From positions 186,001 to 250,000 of the forward strand of contig CABDWT010000016.1 in NCBI GenBank assembly GCA_901456055.1: a stretch of 64,000 bases of DNA, read 5' to 3'. The position numbers and the translations under genes were made by a program. The DNA comes from Phytobacter ursingii. Its GTDB lineage: Bacteria > Pseudomonadota > Gammaproteobacteria > Enterobacterales > Enterobacteriaceae. Below are positions 56,354-64,000 of this stretch, piece after piece. The notes beneath the pieces are model-generated. The model made no database searches. It was not told the origin of the DNA and saw nothing but the letters and a program-made list of their open reading frames with translations. Numbering within the stretch: position 1 is the stretch's first letter; the number at the start of each line of letters is the position of its first letter.

Positions 56354-57555
56354 GCGGTCTCCTTCATTGCCGCCCGCGATGTGCGGCGGAAAAACTGTTT
56401 TTCCCAGCCAATAACAAAGAGCAGGGCGATAAGCAGCAGGGCATACGTCACCAGCAATCCGCCGAGTGGCCCAAAGGTTTTCAGCAGGTTGACTTTATCC
56501 CAGTTAGTGGCGAGTGCAGGGGAGATATCATCCCAAAAGTAAGCCAGCAGAGTTGAACCAATAACGTTACCCAGACCGACCCACCAGTAATGTACCTGCC
56601 CTTCAACGGCACGATACATCCATCCGGTCTCACAACCGCCTGCCAGCACAATGCCAAAGCCAAACAGCAAGCCACCGAGAACGGCATTCGGGCCTGCCCA
56701 CATGATTTTGGCTTCCACTCCCAACTGTATGTAACTGAAAATGCCGATCGCGCTGGCCGCCATGCCGAAAATAATCGCTTTTGCCATTAACGTACGGCCC
56801 GTTATCCACATATCGCGGAAGGCGGAGGTGAAACAGATCTGCGCACGTTCAATTAGCAAACCAAAACCAACGCCGAACAACATCGCCAGCCCCAGCTTCG
56901 GCTGGTTCATCGCCGTCAGCAGTGCCCAGCCAATCATCCCGGCAAATATCAGCATCCCCAGACGGAAGCGCCGACGCGCCTGGTCCGCATTTTGTGTCAG
57001 TGGCGATGCCGCTGAGACTTTCTGCATTTTTACCGGAATGCGGAACAAGGGGAGGAGCGTAAAGCGGGCGCCCAGCCACGAACCGATGGCGGTAGCGACG
57101 GCAAAAAACCAGGCGTGTAGAGAGAACTGCGGAATGCCGGTAAAGAAAGCGGCCAGGTTACAGCCCATTGCCAGACGCGCGCCAAATCCGGCGATAATCC
57201 CGCCGATGACCGCCTGGGCAATGCGGATACGATGCTGCGGCAGGCGGAGTTTCACATTGTTTGCCCATAATGCTGCGGCAAAACAACCGCCAAACATACC
57301 GATAATCATCATGCCGTCTATTCGGGTCAGCGGTGTGCCATCAAGATGAATGAGTTTAAAGTATCCCCACTCTTCGGCGTGTATCCCTGCCAGTTGCAGC
57401 AGTTGCCCGCCCCAGCGGGTAAATTCCCCCGTTACCGCCCAGAAGGTGCCGGTAATGCCGAAATAGTAGGTGGAAAGGATCCCGGCTGCGATAACCGCCG
57501 GAACAGGCGACCAGAATTTAATCAGGAAGGTCGTTTTAATGTGTTGCCATGACAT
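56350..57555 (-). CDS. yedE: YeeE/YedE-family sulfur/selenium transporter YedE
   Basis: 401 residues from the ATG at 57555, as in E. coli; the frame extends to 57621 without a ribosome site. About ten membrane segments with the two conserved Cys motifs (GARLAMGCNLAAFFTGIPQF and GIVLAGGCETGWMYRAVEGQ) that relay thiosulfate or selenium species in this family. It forms a two-gene set with yedF. Confidence 0.95.
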   Translation of the reverse strand: MSWQHIKTTFLIKFWSPVPAVIAAGILSTYYFGITGTFWAVTGEFTRWGGQLLQLAGIHAEEWGYFKLIHLDGTPLTRIDGMMIIGMFGGCFAAALWANNVKLRLPQHRIRIAQAVIGGIIAGFGARLAMGCNLAAFFTGIPQFSLHAWFFAVATAIGSWLGARFTLLPLFRIPVKMQKVSAASPLTQNADQARRRFRLGMLIFAGMIGWALLTAMNQPKLGLAMLFGVGFGLLIERAQICFTSAFRDMWITGRTLMAKAIIFGMAASAIGIFSYIQLGVEAKIMWAGPNAVLGGLLFGFGIVLAGGCETGWMYRAVEGQVHYWWVGLGNVIGSTLLAYFWDDISPALATNWDKVNLLKTFGPLGGLLVTYALLLIALLFVIGWEKQFFRRTSRAAMKETA

Positions 57556-57744
57556 GGTATTAGCCTCTGAACTCAGAAGGAGCCAACAAAACAGGAACCG
57601 GACGGTGCCCGGGACGCGCATATTAGCTGTGTTTAATAACTGGAAACCTGTACTCAGTCAAAAATCGGGTCTGGTATGATGAAACCCTGGTGGCCGCAGG
57701 CGTTTAGTGCCACACTCATTCTGTCGCAAAAAGCAGGAAAGATA

Positions 57745-58158
57745 ATGAAAAAACAACTGATTATTGGCGCAATGCTGGCACTGAGTGGTTGCGTGCAGGT
57801 GGATGATTTTACCTCGGTGGTCAAGCACCCGGCCCCGGAAGGGCTGGCGGGCAACTGGCAGACGGTGGGACCACAAAGTAAACTGGTCAGCCCTGAGGCT
57901 ATTGCCTCGCTAATCATTACGCCAGAAGGGGATACGCTGGATTGCCGTCAGTGGCAACGCGTGATTGCGGTACCGGGTAAGCTGATGCCCAGGGGGGATG
58001 ACTGGTATAACGTGACGCAGCAGCGCGATATCTATCGCCTTGAGCGCGACGGTAATCAACTTGACTATGACGGCATGACCTTGCGTCGGGTTGATAAGCC
58101 GACCGTTGAGTGTACGCAGGCGCTGGCGAAGAAAACCGTTATCGGCGTGAAACCCTGA
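57745..58158 (+). CDS. yedD: Lipoprotein YedD
   Basis: 137 residues from the ATG at 57745; a frame from 57676 exists but lacks the signal sequence start. Lipoprotein signal MKKQLIIGAMLALSGC with the lipid Cys at 16. Residue +2 is Val, so it should be sorted to the outer membrane. The function is unknown. It faces yedE and converges on amyA. Confidence 0.94.
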   Translation: MKKQLIIGAMLALSGCVQVDDFTSVVKHPAPEGLAGNWQTVGPQSKLVSPEAIASLIITPEGDTLDCRQWQRVIAVPGKLMPRGDDWYNVTQQRDIYRLERDGNQLDYDGMTLRRVDKPTVECTQALAKKTVIGVKP

Positions 58159-58164
58159 ACAACG

Positions 58165-58191
58165 GCGCTGAGCGAGTCCGTTCGCTCGGCG
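58165..58191. terminator. Hairpin between yedD and amyA
   Basis: GCGCTGAGCGA pairs with TCGCTCGGCGC around a short loop, in the 39-bp gap between convergent genes. No T run follows. Confidence 0.5.
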
Positions 58192-58197
58192 CAGACG

Positions 58198-59685
58198 TCA
58201 CAGCACCTCTTCCAGTACCCAGACGCTGACACTCCCGCCATGGCAATAAAACGTGCCTTCACCGTTTTCATCGGTGGTGACATTTTCCTGGTAGTCCCCC
58301 AGATAATCACGCCACACTTTATTGCCGTAGTTACCACCGAGATTCAATGTCTTCTCGCCCTCATCACCGTTTGACATGACCACCACGCAGCCAGGATTGT
58401 CTTGCGTCCCGCTACGGCTAAAAGCGATACAGTTAGGATGATCGAACCAAAGCGTCTGCACCCCATGGGCAAAGCGCTGGCGAGCGAGGATAAGCCGGTC
58501 CAGCTTTTCGATGACCGGCATATCGACATGGTATGTTTCACCATCGCCGCCGGTATCTTCGTAACTTGCGCCGAACAGATCCGGGTAGAACACCGACGGT
58601 ACGCCAGTTTCCCGCAGCAGAATGAGCGCATAGGCCAGCGGCTTAAACCAGGCTTCTACCGGCGCTTCCAGCGCCTGGAGAGGCTGTGTGTCATGGTTGG
58701 CGACCAGCGTCACGGCATGAAACGGGTCTGCTTCTACCAGCGTGCCGGTAAAAATTTGGCTCATATCATAGTCGCGCCCTTGTTTTGAGGCTTCATGAAA
58801 ATTCATATGTAGCGGTGCGTCGAACAACATGGTCTTGCCCTCGACCTGGCCAATGTACTGCTGCAGTTTATCTACGTCGTGAGACCAGTATTCGGCGACG
58901 ATAAATAACGGTTCAGGTGCCACATCCTGGACATGCTCTATCCATTCTTTATAGAACCATGCGGGAATATGTTTAACGGCATCAAGGCGAAAACCGTCAC
59001 AGTGAGTCTGGTCCATCACCCAGCGCGCCCAGTATTTGATCTCTTCGGTCACGGCATGGTTACGAAAATCGATATTCGCTCCCATCAGGTAATCGAAGTT
59101 ACCCATCTCGTCATCCACCTGATCGTTCCAGCCTTCGCCAGTGTAATCATTAACGATTTTAAACACGCCGTCTTCTGCAGGATTTTCAATATGATCGATA
59201 CCGCTAAAACATTTGTAGTCCCAGATAAATTTTGAATATTTACCCTGACGGGCAGGGAAGGTGTAGCGTGTCCAGGCTTCGCATTCCAGCACCGTGACAT
59301 CAATTTGTGTCCGGTCTTGCTCGTTCACTCGATTAACGCGAATCGCCTCTTTTTCATCGGCGCCCATTTTATGGTTCACCACCACGTCCAGGAGAACAGC
59401 AATACCGTGGCTGTGCAGGGCCTCGATAGCGGCATGAAGCTGATCCTTGTCGCCATATTTTGTGGCTACGGATCCTTTTTGATCAAATTCACCTAAATCA
59501 AAGAGATCATACGTGTCATATCCCACAGAATAGCCGCCGGACGCGCCTTTATACGCGGGCGGTAACCAGACCATGTTGATGCCAAGATCATTGAGGCTGG
59601 CAGCGCGGGCCTGAAGTTCGGGCCACAGCTTGCCGCCGTCGGGGTAATACCAGTGAAAGGTCTGTAATAAAGTGGGGTTTTTCAT
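58198..59685 (-). CDS. amyA: Cytoplasmic alpha-amylase AmyA
   Basis: 495 residues, same as E. coli. GH13 family: the nucleophile Asp in [10 protein letters not shown], the acid/base Glu in FIVAEYW, and the third Asp in LVANHDTQ. No signal peptide, which fits a cytoplasmic enzyme that cleaves maltodextrins and glycogen-type substrates. Embedded between yedD and fliT as in E. coli. Confidence 0.97.
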   Translation of the reverse strand: MKNPTLLQTFHWYYPDGGKLWPELQARAASLNDLGINMVWLPPAYKGASGGYSVGYDTYDLFDLGEFDQKGSVATKYGDKDQLHAAIEALHSHGIAVLLDVVVNHKMGADEKEAIRVNRVNEQDRTQIDVTVLECEAWTRYTFPARQGKYSKFIWDYKCFSGIDHIENPAEDGVFKIVNDYTGEGWNDQVDDEMGNFDYLMGANIDFRNHAVTEEIKYWARWVMDQTHCDGFRLDAVKHIPAWFYKEWIEHVQDVAPEPLFIVAEYWSHDVDKLQQYIGQVEGKTMLFDAPLHMNFHEASKQGRDYDMSQIFTGTLVEADPFHAVTLVANHDTQPLQALEAPVEAWFKPLAYALILLRETGVPSVFYPDLFGASYEDTGGDGETYHVDMPVIEKLDRLILARQRFAHGVQTLWFDHPNCIAFSRSGTQDNPGCVVVMSNGDEGEKTLNLGGNYGNKVWRDYLGDYQENVTTDENGEGTFYCHGGSVSVWVLEEVL

Positions 59686-59751
59686 CTTCCTTGCTCCAGA
59701 AGTCGCGTCATTGGACTTCTGGAGTATGGAAGAAAACCATAGGATTGGTGG

Positions 59752-60117
59752 TTACTGATTTAAATTATTTGGGAACAAGATTTTACCAGACAAATTACCA
59801 TAAGCTGAGGTCAGAGACTGTTGCTTACCTGTTTTATCAATCAGGTGGCGCAGCTCTTCCATGCGCTGCTGTAACAGCACCTTGAGCTCAGCTTCATTTG
59901 ACAACACCATTCCCAGCAGCTCTTTAGCCTGCTGGTTTTGCAGTTTGTTGCCTGGTGAAATCGGGTTGCGGGCAATACTCTCTACAAGCTGTACGTAGTT
60001 GACTTCCTGTTCAATCAATTCATCCCATTTACCTGAATGGGCGAGATTTAGCATGGTGATGCTCAGAGCATGCAACGCATGCCAGTCGGTAAGTGATGGG
60101 ATGAAGTTAGTCATCAA
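59752..60117 (-). CDS. fliT: Flagellar chaperone and FlhDC antagonist FliT
   Basis: 121 residues, helical. FliT chaperones the cap protein FliD and, when free, binds FlhDC and lowers class 2 expression. Its start overlaps the fliS stop by four bases. Conserved C-terminal end of fliDST. Confidence 0.95.
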   Translation of the reverse strand: MMTNFIPSLTDWHALHALSITMLNLAHSGKWDELIEQEVNYVQLVESIARNPISPGNKLQNQQAKELLGMVLSNEAELKVLLQQRMEELRHLIDKTGKQQSLTSAYGNLSGKILFPNNLNQ

Positions 60118-60524
60118 CGCATGTCCTGATGAGTAGAAGCCGATGTGTTAATTTGTTTCCACGCATCAGCGATATTGTTCAGCAGTCCCTCTACCTCAAT
60201 GATGCCTTCCACGTCGTTATGCAGGTTTGACTGTAACAAACGGCGCACCATATAGTCGTAAAGCGATGCCATATTTCGAGGGAGCTCACCCTCAACATCC
60301 ATGTCCAGCCCTGCCTTGAGACCGTTATCTATAATGCTGATAGCATGTGAAAGTGCCTGGCCTTTCGACACCAAATCCCCTTGTTCGAGGAACAGCCGTG
60401 CCCGGACAAGGGCACTGTGTGCCCCGTCAAAAAGCATGACAATAAGCTGATGTGGGCTTGCGCTCATTACTGCGCTTTCAAGCCCAACTTTTTGGTACGA
60501 ATTAGCACCACTTTGACTATACAT
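60114..60524 (-). CDS. fliS: Flagellin export chaperone FliS
   Basis: 136 residues, same as E. coli. MYSQSGANSYQKVGLESAVM and MSASPHQLIVMLFDGA are typical of FliS. It binds the flagellin C-terminus and prevents early polymerisation. It is nine bases after fliD. Confidence 0.97.
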   Translation of the reverse strand: MYSQSGANSYQKVGLESAVMSASPHQLIVMLFDGAHSALVRARLFLEQGDLVSKGQALSHAISIIDNGLKAGLDMDVEGELPRNMASLYDYMVRRLLQSNLHNDVEGIIEVEGLLNNIADAWKQINTSASTHQDMR

Positions 60525-60533
60525 ATCAAATCC

Positions 60534-61970
60534 TTAACTGCGGGAAGAACTAAACTGCTGCGTTAAGTAAGTTGCGGTACTGTTTAACTTACTGACCAGC
60601 GTGTCGAGCGCAGTGAACTGTGACTTGTAACGCGCCATGGTTGCTTCAATCGTTGCTTCCATATCGGTATAACGCTGATCCAGAGTCTTAATGGTCTTGT
60701 TAATACCGTCTTGCGCGTTCTGGATAACGCCCGTTTTACCTGTCGCGGTGCTCAGCATCGACGTCAGGGTATTGTTCATCTTGGTCGCTAAACCGGTCTT
60801 GGTACCGTCACCAATAAAATAGGCCTGTACCGATTCCGGGTTGTCGGTTAACGCTTTCGATAACTTGGTCGAATCCACCGTTAATGTTCCGGTCGAGCCA
60901 TCGGAGCCGGTTACCGGGTTTTGCGTTATCCCAAGCTGAGCCAGAATCTTGTAATTGCCGCTCTGGCTTTGTACATCAGTCAGCAGAGAACGCAACTGAG
61001 ACTGAATCGAACGTACGTTCGAATCGCCCAGCAGCGCGCCGTTACTGGAGGACTGGCTATCAGCGCCTGCATCCACGGCAACATATTTCGTTACGCTCGC
61101 GATAGTGGATTGCAGTGAGTTATAGGCGGTTACCCAGTTATTGATAGCTGTAGTGTTTGCGTCTGTTGCACGGCCAATACTTAGTGTTTCATCTGCCGTA
61201 CTTTTGGACTTGAGCGTCAGCGTCACACCGGGCAATGCATCAGTAATGGTGTTGCTGGCGCGTTCAATCGCCACATTATTAATGGAGACCTTCGCATTCT
61301 GAGAGGCTGTTTGCACGGCAAGGGCGCTACTCGTGCTGTCGTGACCAATCTTCTGCTGCAGGGTATCATCGCCCGTTACAGTGACCGTCATGTCATAATC
61401 GGTACCGGTCGATTTTGAGGTCAACATCAGGCGATAGTCGCCATCACTTGCCTTCATTACCGTCGCGCTGACGTTGCCGCCTGCTTTGTTGATGGCATTA
61501 GCGATACCGGTCAATGACGTATCAGAATCTGCTAATTTTACCGTCAGCGGCGTTTTTGTCCCCGCCTGAGTAATGGTAATGGTACGGGTATTGTCAGTCG
61601 TCGTTCCGCCAAGCTGCGTGGTATTGCTGGCAATACTGGATGACATCAGTACTTGCGCTTTCGCCACCTGACTAACGTTAACAGTATAATCCCCTACCGT
61701 TGCATCACTGGTCGTGGCCGCAGAGAAAGAAGTGTTAGTACTGTTAACTGTTGTTGAGTTCCATGTAGATGCTTTACCCAACGCCGCCGTTGCGGTTTGT
61801 AGGCTGGTTAAGGCACTTTGCAACTTACCATACGCACTTAATTGAGCGGTATATGTGGTCTTCTGGTTGGTAATCGTTGTCAGCTTGGTGTTTTCAGCTG
61901 CTTCCAGGTTGTTGTACAACGTGGTTAGATCCAGACCGGAACCTACACCAAGGTTACTAATAGAAGCCAT
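60534..61970 (-). CDS. fliD: Flagellar filament cap protein FliD
   Basis: 478 residues from the ATG at 61970 (MASISNLGVGSGLDLTTLYN); the frame reaching 62108 includes the promoter and is not coding there. Coiled-coil ends and a Ser/Thr-rich central domain (about 90-330). It caps the filament and folds incoming flagellin. The sigma-28 promoter lies directly upstream. Confidence 0.97.
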   Translation of the reverse strand: MASISNLGVGSGLDLTTLYNNLEAAENTKLTTITNQKTTYTAQLSAYGKLQSALTSLQTATAALGKASTWNSTTVNSTNTSFSAATTSDATVGDYTVNVSQVAKAQVLMSSSIASNTTQLGGTTTDNTRTITITQAGTKTPLTVKLADSDTSLTGIANAINKAGGNVSATVMKASDGDYRLMLTSKSTGTDYDMTVTVTGDDTLQQKIGHDSTSSALAVQTASQNAKVSINNVAIERASNTITDALPGVTLTLKSKSTADETLSIGRATDANTTAINNWVTAYNSLQSTIASVTKYVAVDAGADSQSSSNGALLGDSNVRSIQSQLRSLLTDVQSQSGNYKILAQLGITQNPVTGSDGSTGTLTVDSTKLSKALTDNPESVQAYFIGDGTKTGLATKMNNTLTSMLSTATGKTGVIQNAQDGINKTIKTLDQRYTDMEATIEATMARYKSQFTALDTLVSKLNSTATYLTQQFSSSRS

Positions 61971-62008
61971 GTCTGTTTTCCTTTGCGTCTTGTGTGTAAC
62001 TTGACTCT

Positions 62009-62035
62009 CTATCGGCAACTCGAGCAAAAAGTTTA
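62009..62035 (-). promoter_or_regulatory. Sigma-28 (FliA) promoter of fliD
   Basis: On the minus strand TAAACTTT (62028-62035), 11 bp, GCCGATAG (62009-62016). It gives a leader of about 32 bases before the fliD ATG. Confidence 0.88.
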
Positions 62036-62206
62036 CACACCGTATGAAAAAATAATCGACAGAAAAGCGGGAGCAGTTAGGGGTAAATAAGAGGATTGTA
62101 GAAGACAAAAACCGCTCCGGAAAGGCGATTTTTTGAGCTAAAAAGACGCTTTAGGAAATTTAAATCATTTAAAAACAATAAGATAAAAGTTTTTATCGAT
62201 TATTTC

Positions 62207-62233
62207 TAAAGTCCTTCGAAGATGCGCCGATAC
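62207..62233 (+). promoter_or_regulatory. Sigma-28 (FliA) promoter of fliC
   Basis: TAAAGTCC (62207-62214), 11 bp, GCCGATAC (62226-62233), matching the class 3 consensus at 13 of 16 positions. The leader of about 65 bases carries a GAAGGAAAG ribosome site before the ATG at 62305. Confidence 0.92.
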
Positions 62234-62304
62234 CCTTGTTGACGGTGAGAGACGCCGTAAGTGTTAGGCACCGACCCTAAATCAATTTTTGAAGGAAAGT
62301 AATT

Positions 62305-63177
62305 ATGGCAGTTATCAATACTAACCTGTTGTCACTGACTACTCAGAACAACCTGAACAAATCTCAGTCTGCGCTGGGCACTGCTATTGAGCGTCTGTCC
62401 TCCGGTCTGCGTATCAACAGCGCAAAAGATGATGCGGCTGGTCAGGCAATCTCCAACCGTTTCACTGCAAACATCAAAGGTCTGACTCAGGCTTCTCGTA
62501 ACGCGAACGACGGTATTTCTATTGCTCAGACTGCCGAAGGTTCTCTGAACGAAATCAACAACAACTTGCAGCGTATCCGTGAGCTGGCAGTTCAGGCTCA
62601 GAACGGTACCAACTCCGGTTCCGACATCGACTCCATCCAGTCTGAAGTTAACCAGCGTCTGGACGAGATCAACCGTGTTGCAAGCCAGAGCCAGTTCAAC
62701 GGTATCAAAATCCTGGCTGGTTCCAACTCCGCAACCACTATCTCTATCCAGGTTGGCTCTAAAGATGGCGAGAAAATCGACATCACCATCTCTGGCAACA
62801 GCGGCTGGAACAAATACAGCGCAACAGGTACCACCGGTGTTACCACTGGTCTGGCATCTGGCGAAACTCGTAGCATCAAAGCTAAAGGCTTCGACGTTCT
62901 GGCAACCAACGTACTGTCTTCTATCGACGATGCACTGAAAGCTGTTGATACTCAGCGTTCAGACCTGGGTGCGATTCAGAACCGTTTCGACTCTACTATC
63001 TCCAACCTGAACAACACCGTGACTAACCTGTCCGCAGCACAGTCCCGTATTCAGGATGCTGACTACGCGACCGAAGTGTCCAACATGAGCCGAGCGCAGA
63101 TTCTGCAACAGGCAGGTACTTCTGTACTGGCTCAGGCGAACCAGGTTCCGCAGTCTGTACTGTCCCTGCTGCGTTAA
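62305..63177 (+). CDS. fliC: Flagellin FliC, short form
   Basis: 290 residues, much shorter than E. coli K-12 (498) or Salmonella (495). The N-terminal D0/D1 (MAVINTNLLSLTTQNNLNKS through about 150) and C-terminal D1/D0 (from about 215 to QVPQSVLSLLR) are intact. Only about 65 residues lie between, so the outer D2/D3 domains are missing. Codon use is highly biased to preferred codons, as expected of an abundant protein. Short flagellins are known in Enterobacter and other enterics. A methyltransferase gene begins 165 bp downstream, which may modify it. Confidence 0.97.
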   Translation: MAVINTNLLSLTTQNNLNKSQSALGTAIERLSSGLRINSAKDDAAGQAISNRFTANIKGLTQASRNANDGISIAQTAEGSLNEINNNLQRIRELAVQAQNGTNSGSDIDSIQSEVNQRLDEINRVASQSQFNGIKILAGSNSATTISIQVGSKDGEKIDITISGNSGWNKYSATGTTGVTTGLASGETRSIKAKGFDVLATNVLSSIDDALKAVDTQRSDLGAIQNRFDSTISNLNNTVTNLSAAQSRIQDADYATEVSNMSRAQILQQAGTSVLAQANQVPQSVLSLLR

Positions 63178-63202
63178 TAACACGCTTCAATGTGACATTG
63201 AA

Positions 63203-63231
63203 AACCAACCCTCCGGGGTTGGTTTTTTTTT
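63203..63231 (+). terminator. Terminator of fliC
   Basis: AACCAACCC pairs with GGGTTGGTT around a short loop, followed by eight T, 25 bp after the fliC stop. Confidence 0.93.
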
Positions 63232-63342
63232 GCGTTTAATATACGGCGAATTACCCCCAATTATGGCGTTTACTCATCCAATGGACACCTTTGCGCACTG
63301 GTAGCATGAGAAAATGACATTCAAAATGTAAAGGACCGCGCT

Positions 63343-64000
63343 GTGTTCTCTTTAGATTTACCGCAAAGCTTCAATTTAGCGTCAGTTAATTCCGCCATAC
63401 CTAAGTCAACGACAGTTGGGCCTCATATGAGTGCTGCTCGAATTCAGGCAAGCGCCTGGCTATATGGTATTGAGGGTGTTAATCCAGGGGCCGCGCGAAT
63501 CCTCGATATCGGTTGCGGCGAAGCGTCCCATCTGTTGCCTTTTGCTCTCGCTTATCCGCAGGCTGAAATTGTTGGTATTGATCTGTCTGCGGAAAAAATT
63601 GAAGCGGGACAACTGCAATTCACATTAGCGGGAATTAAGAACACACAGTTGCTATGCGTCGATCTTGAAAGCGTACTAGCTGGTTTTGGCGTCAAGTTCG
63701 ATTATATTATTATTCATGGTCTTTTCTCTCTTCTGGATAACCAGACCCGCGAAGCGTTATTCGGTTTTTGCAGTCAGCATCTTTCAGCACAAGGTCTTGT
63801 GGCCGTGCAATGGAGTACCCAGCCTGGCGCGAGCCTGAACCAGATCATTCAGGATGCTATAGCGTTACATGTCCGCGATGCCAACAGTGAGGAGTTGCGC
63901 CTAAGCAGCGCTCGGGCGGCATTAACCTGGCTTTCGCTGGGGATGAGCCAGAACCCGGCTCGCGAGGCGTTGCAGGAAGTAATTAAAGAAGCCGAAGCGA
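63343..64000 (+). CDS. Class I SAM-dependent methyltransferase, partial (cut by right edge)
   Basis: Starting at GTG 63343 (AAGGA nine bases upstream) the frame stays open to the window end: 219 codons so far. SAM motif I is clear (RILDIGCGEASHLLPFALAY), followed by the acidic ribose-binding loop VGIDLSAEKIE and the motif near FDYIIIHGLFSLL. This is not the FliB lysine methylase found after fliC in Salmonella, which has another fold. Its place between fliC and the expected fliA side is where enterics carry flagellin-modification genes, so a role in modifying flagellin or its glycan is likely but inferred. Confidence 0.8.
   Translation, partial: MFSLDLPQSFNLASVNSAIPKSTTVGPHMSAARIQASAWLYGIEGVNPGAARILDIGCGEASHLLPFALAYPQAEIVGIDLSAEKIEAGQLQFTLAGIKNTQLLCVDLESVLAGFGVKFDYIIIHGLFSLLDNQTREALFGFCSQHLSAQGLVAVQWSTQPGASLNQIIQDAIALHVRDANSEELRLSSARAALTWLSLGMSQNPAREALQEVIKEAEA

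Noticed and set aside
1-64000. CRISPR arrays, insertion sequences or a replication origin
   Set aside because: I saw no regularly spaced repeats, intact transposase genes, or iteron/DnaA-box clusters; only integrase remnants at 8600-9383 point to mobile DNA.

Overview
The window is chromosomal DNA from an enteric bacterium of the family Enterobacteriaceae. Gene content and order match the E. coli/Salmonella/Citrobacter backbone from the tRNA-Asn/nac/cbl area, through serU-mtfA, yedJ-vsr-yedA-yedI-dgcQ-yedP-dsrA-dsrB-rcsA, to the fliR-to-fliC flagellar block. An OmpS-type porin, a very short flagellin with a methyltransferase gene behind it, and the absence of dcm beside vsr make it neither E. 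coli K-12 nor typical Salmonella. A Citrobacter- or Enterobacter-like host is my best guess, by inference only.

Layout. (1) About 1-9.5 kb is an accessory island. It holds an orphan type VI secretion pair, VgrG and a PAAR-Rhs polymorphic toxin with a candidate periplasmic immunity protein, then a displaced second Rhs tip running off the left edge. Two integrase fragments follow, and the island ends at the 3' end of a tRNA-Asn gene. (2) 9.5-11.5 kb is the MATE exporter YeeO between two tRNA-Asn genes. (3) 11.5-21.6 kb is a divergent carbohydrate locus: an ABC importer and an SDR dehydrogenase on the minus strand; a DeoR regulator, BtpA/SgcQ-like protein, FGGY kinase and HAD phosphatase on the plus strand, with a second DeoR regulator after them. 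Its right end abuts a truncated EAL gene. (4) 21.6-34.7 kb has a LuxR-type regulator, an M24 aminopeptidase with amn, a TetR regulator with an acuI-like reductase, ldtA/erfK, a small YjfB-like motility gene with a near-perfect sigma-28 promoter, nac and cbl, a GNAT enzyme, a LysR regulator, two more tRNA-Asn genes, mtfA and serU. (5) 34.8-44.6 kb has a general porin, a probable RseX sRNA, drpB, yedJ, vsr, yedA, yedI, yodC, dgcQ, yedP, the sRNA DsrA, yodD, dsrB and rcsA. (6) 44.8-64 kb is the flagellar region: fliRQPONMLKJIHGF on the minus strand, fliE divergent, then yedF, yedE, yedD, amyA, fliT, fliS, fliD and fliC, and the start of a methyltransferase gene cut by the right edge.

Themes. Regulatory signals readable in the DNA link the parts: sigma-28 promoters before fliC, fliD and the YjfB-like gene; a sigma-54 promoter before nac; sRNA genes next to porin and capsule/motility regulators; and roughly 10-bp-phased GTTCG/CGAAC repeats at the carbohydrate locus. 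The four near-identical tRNA-Asn genes appear to be the joints at which this region was rearranged and islands inserted. The most novel items are the Rhs toxin tips with the candidate immunity gene, the unassigned carbohydrate pathway, and the sigma-28-driven YjfB-like gene.
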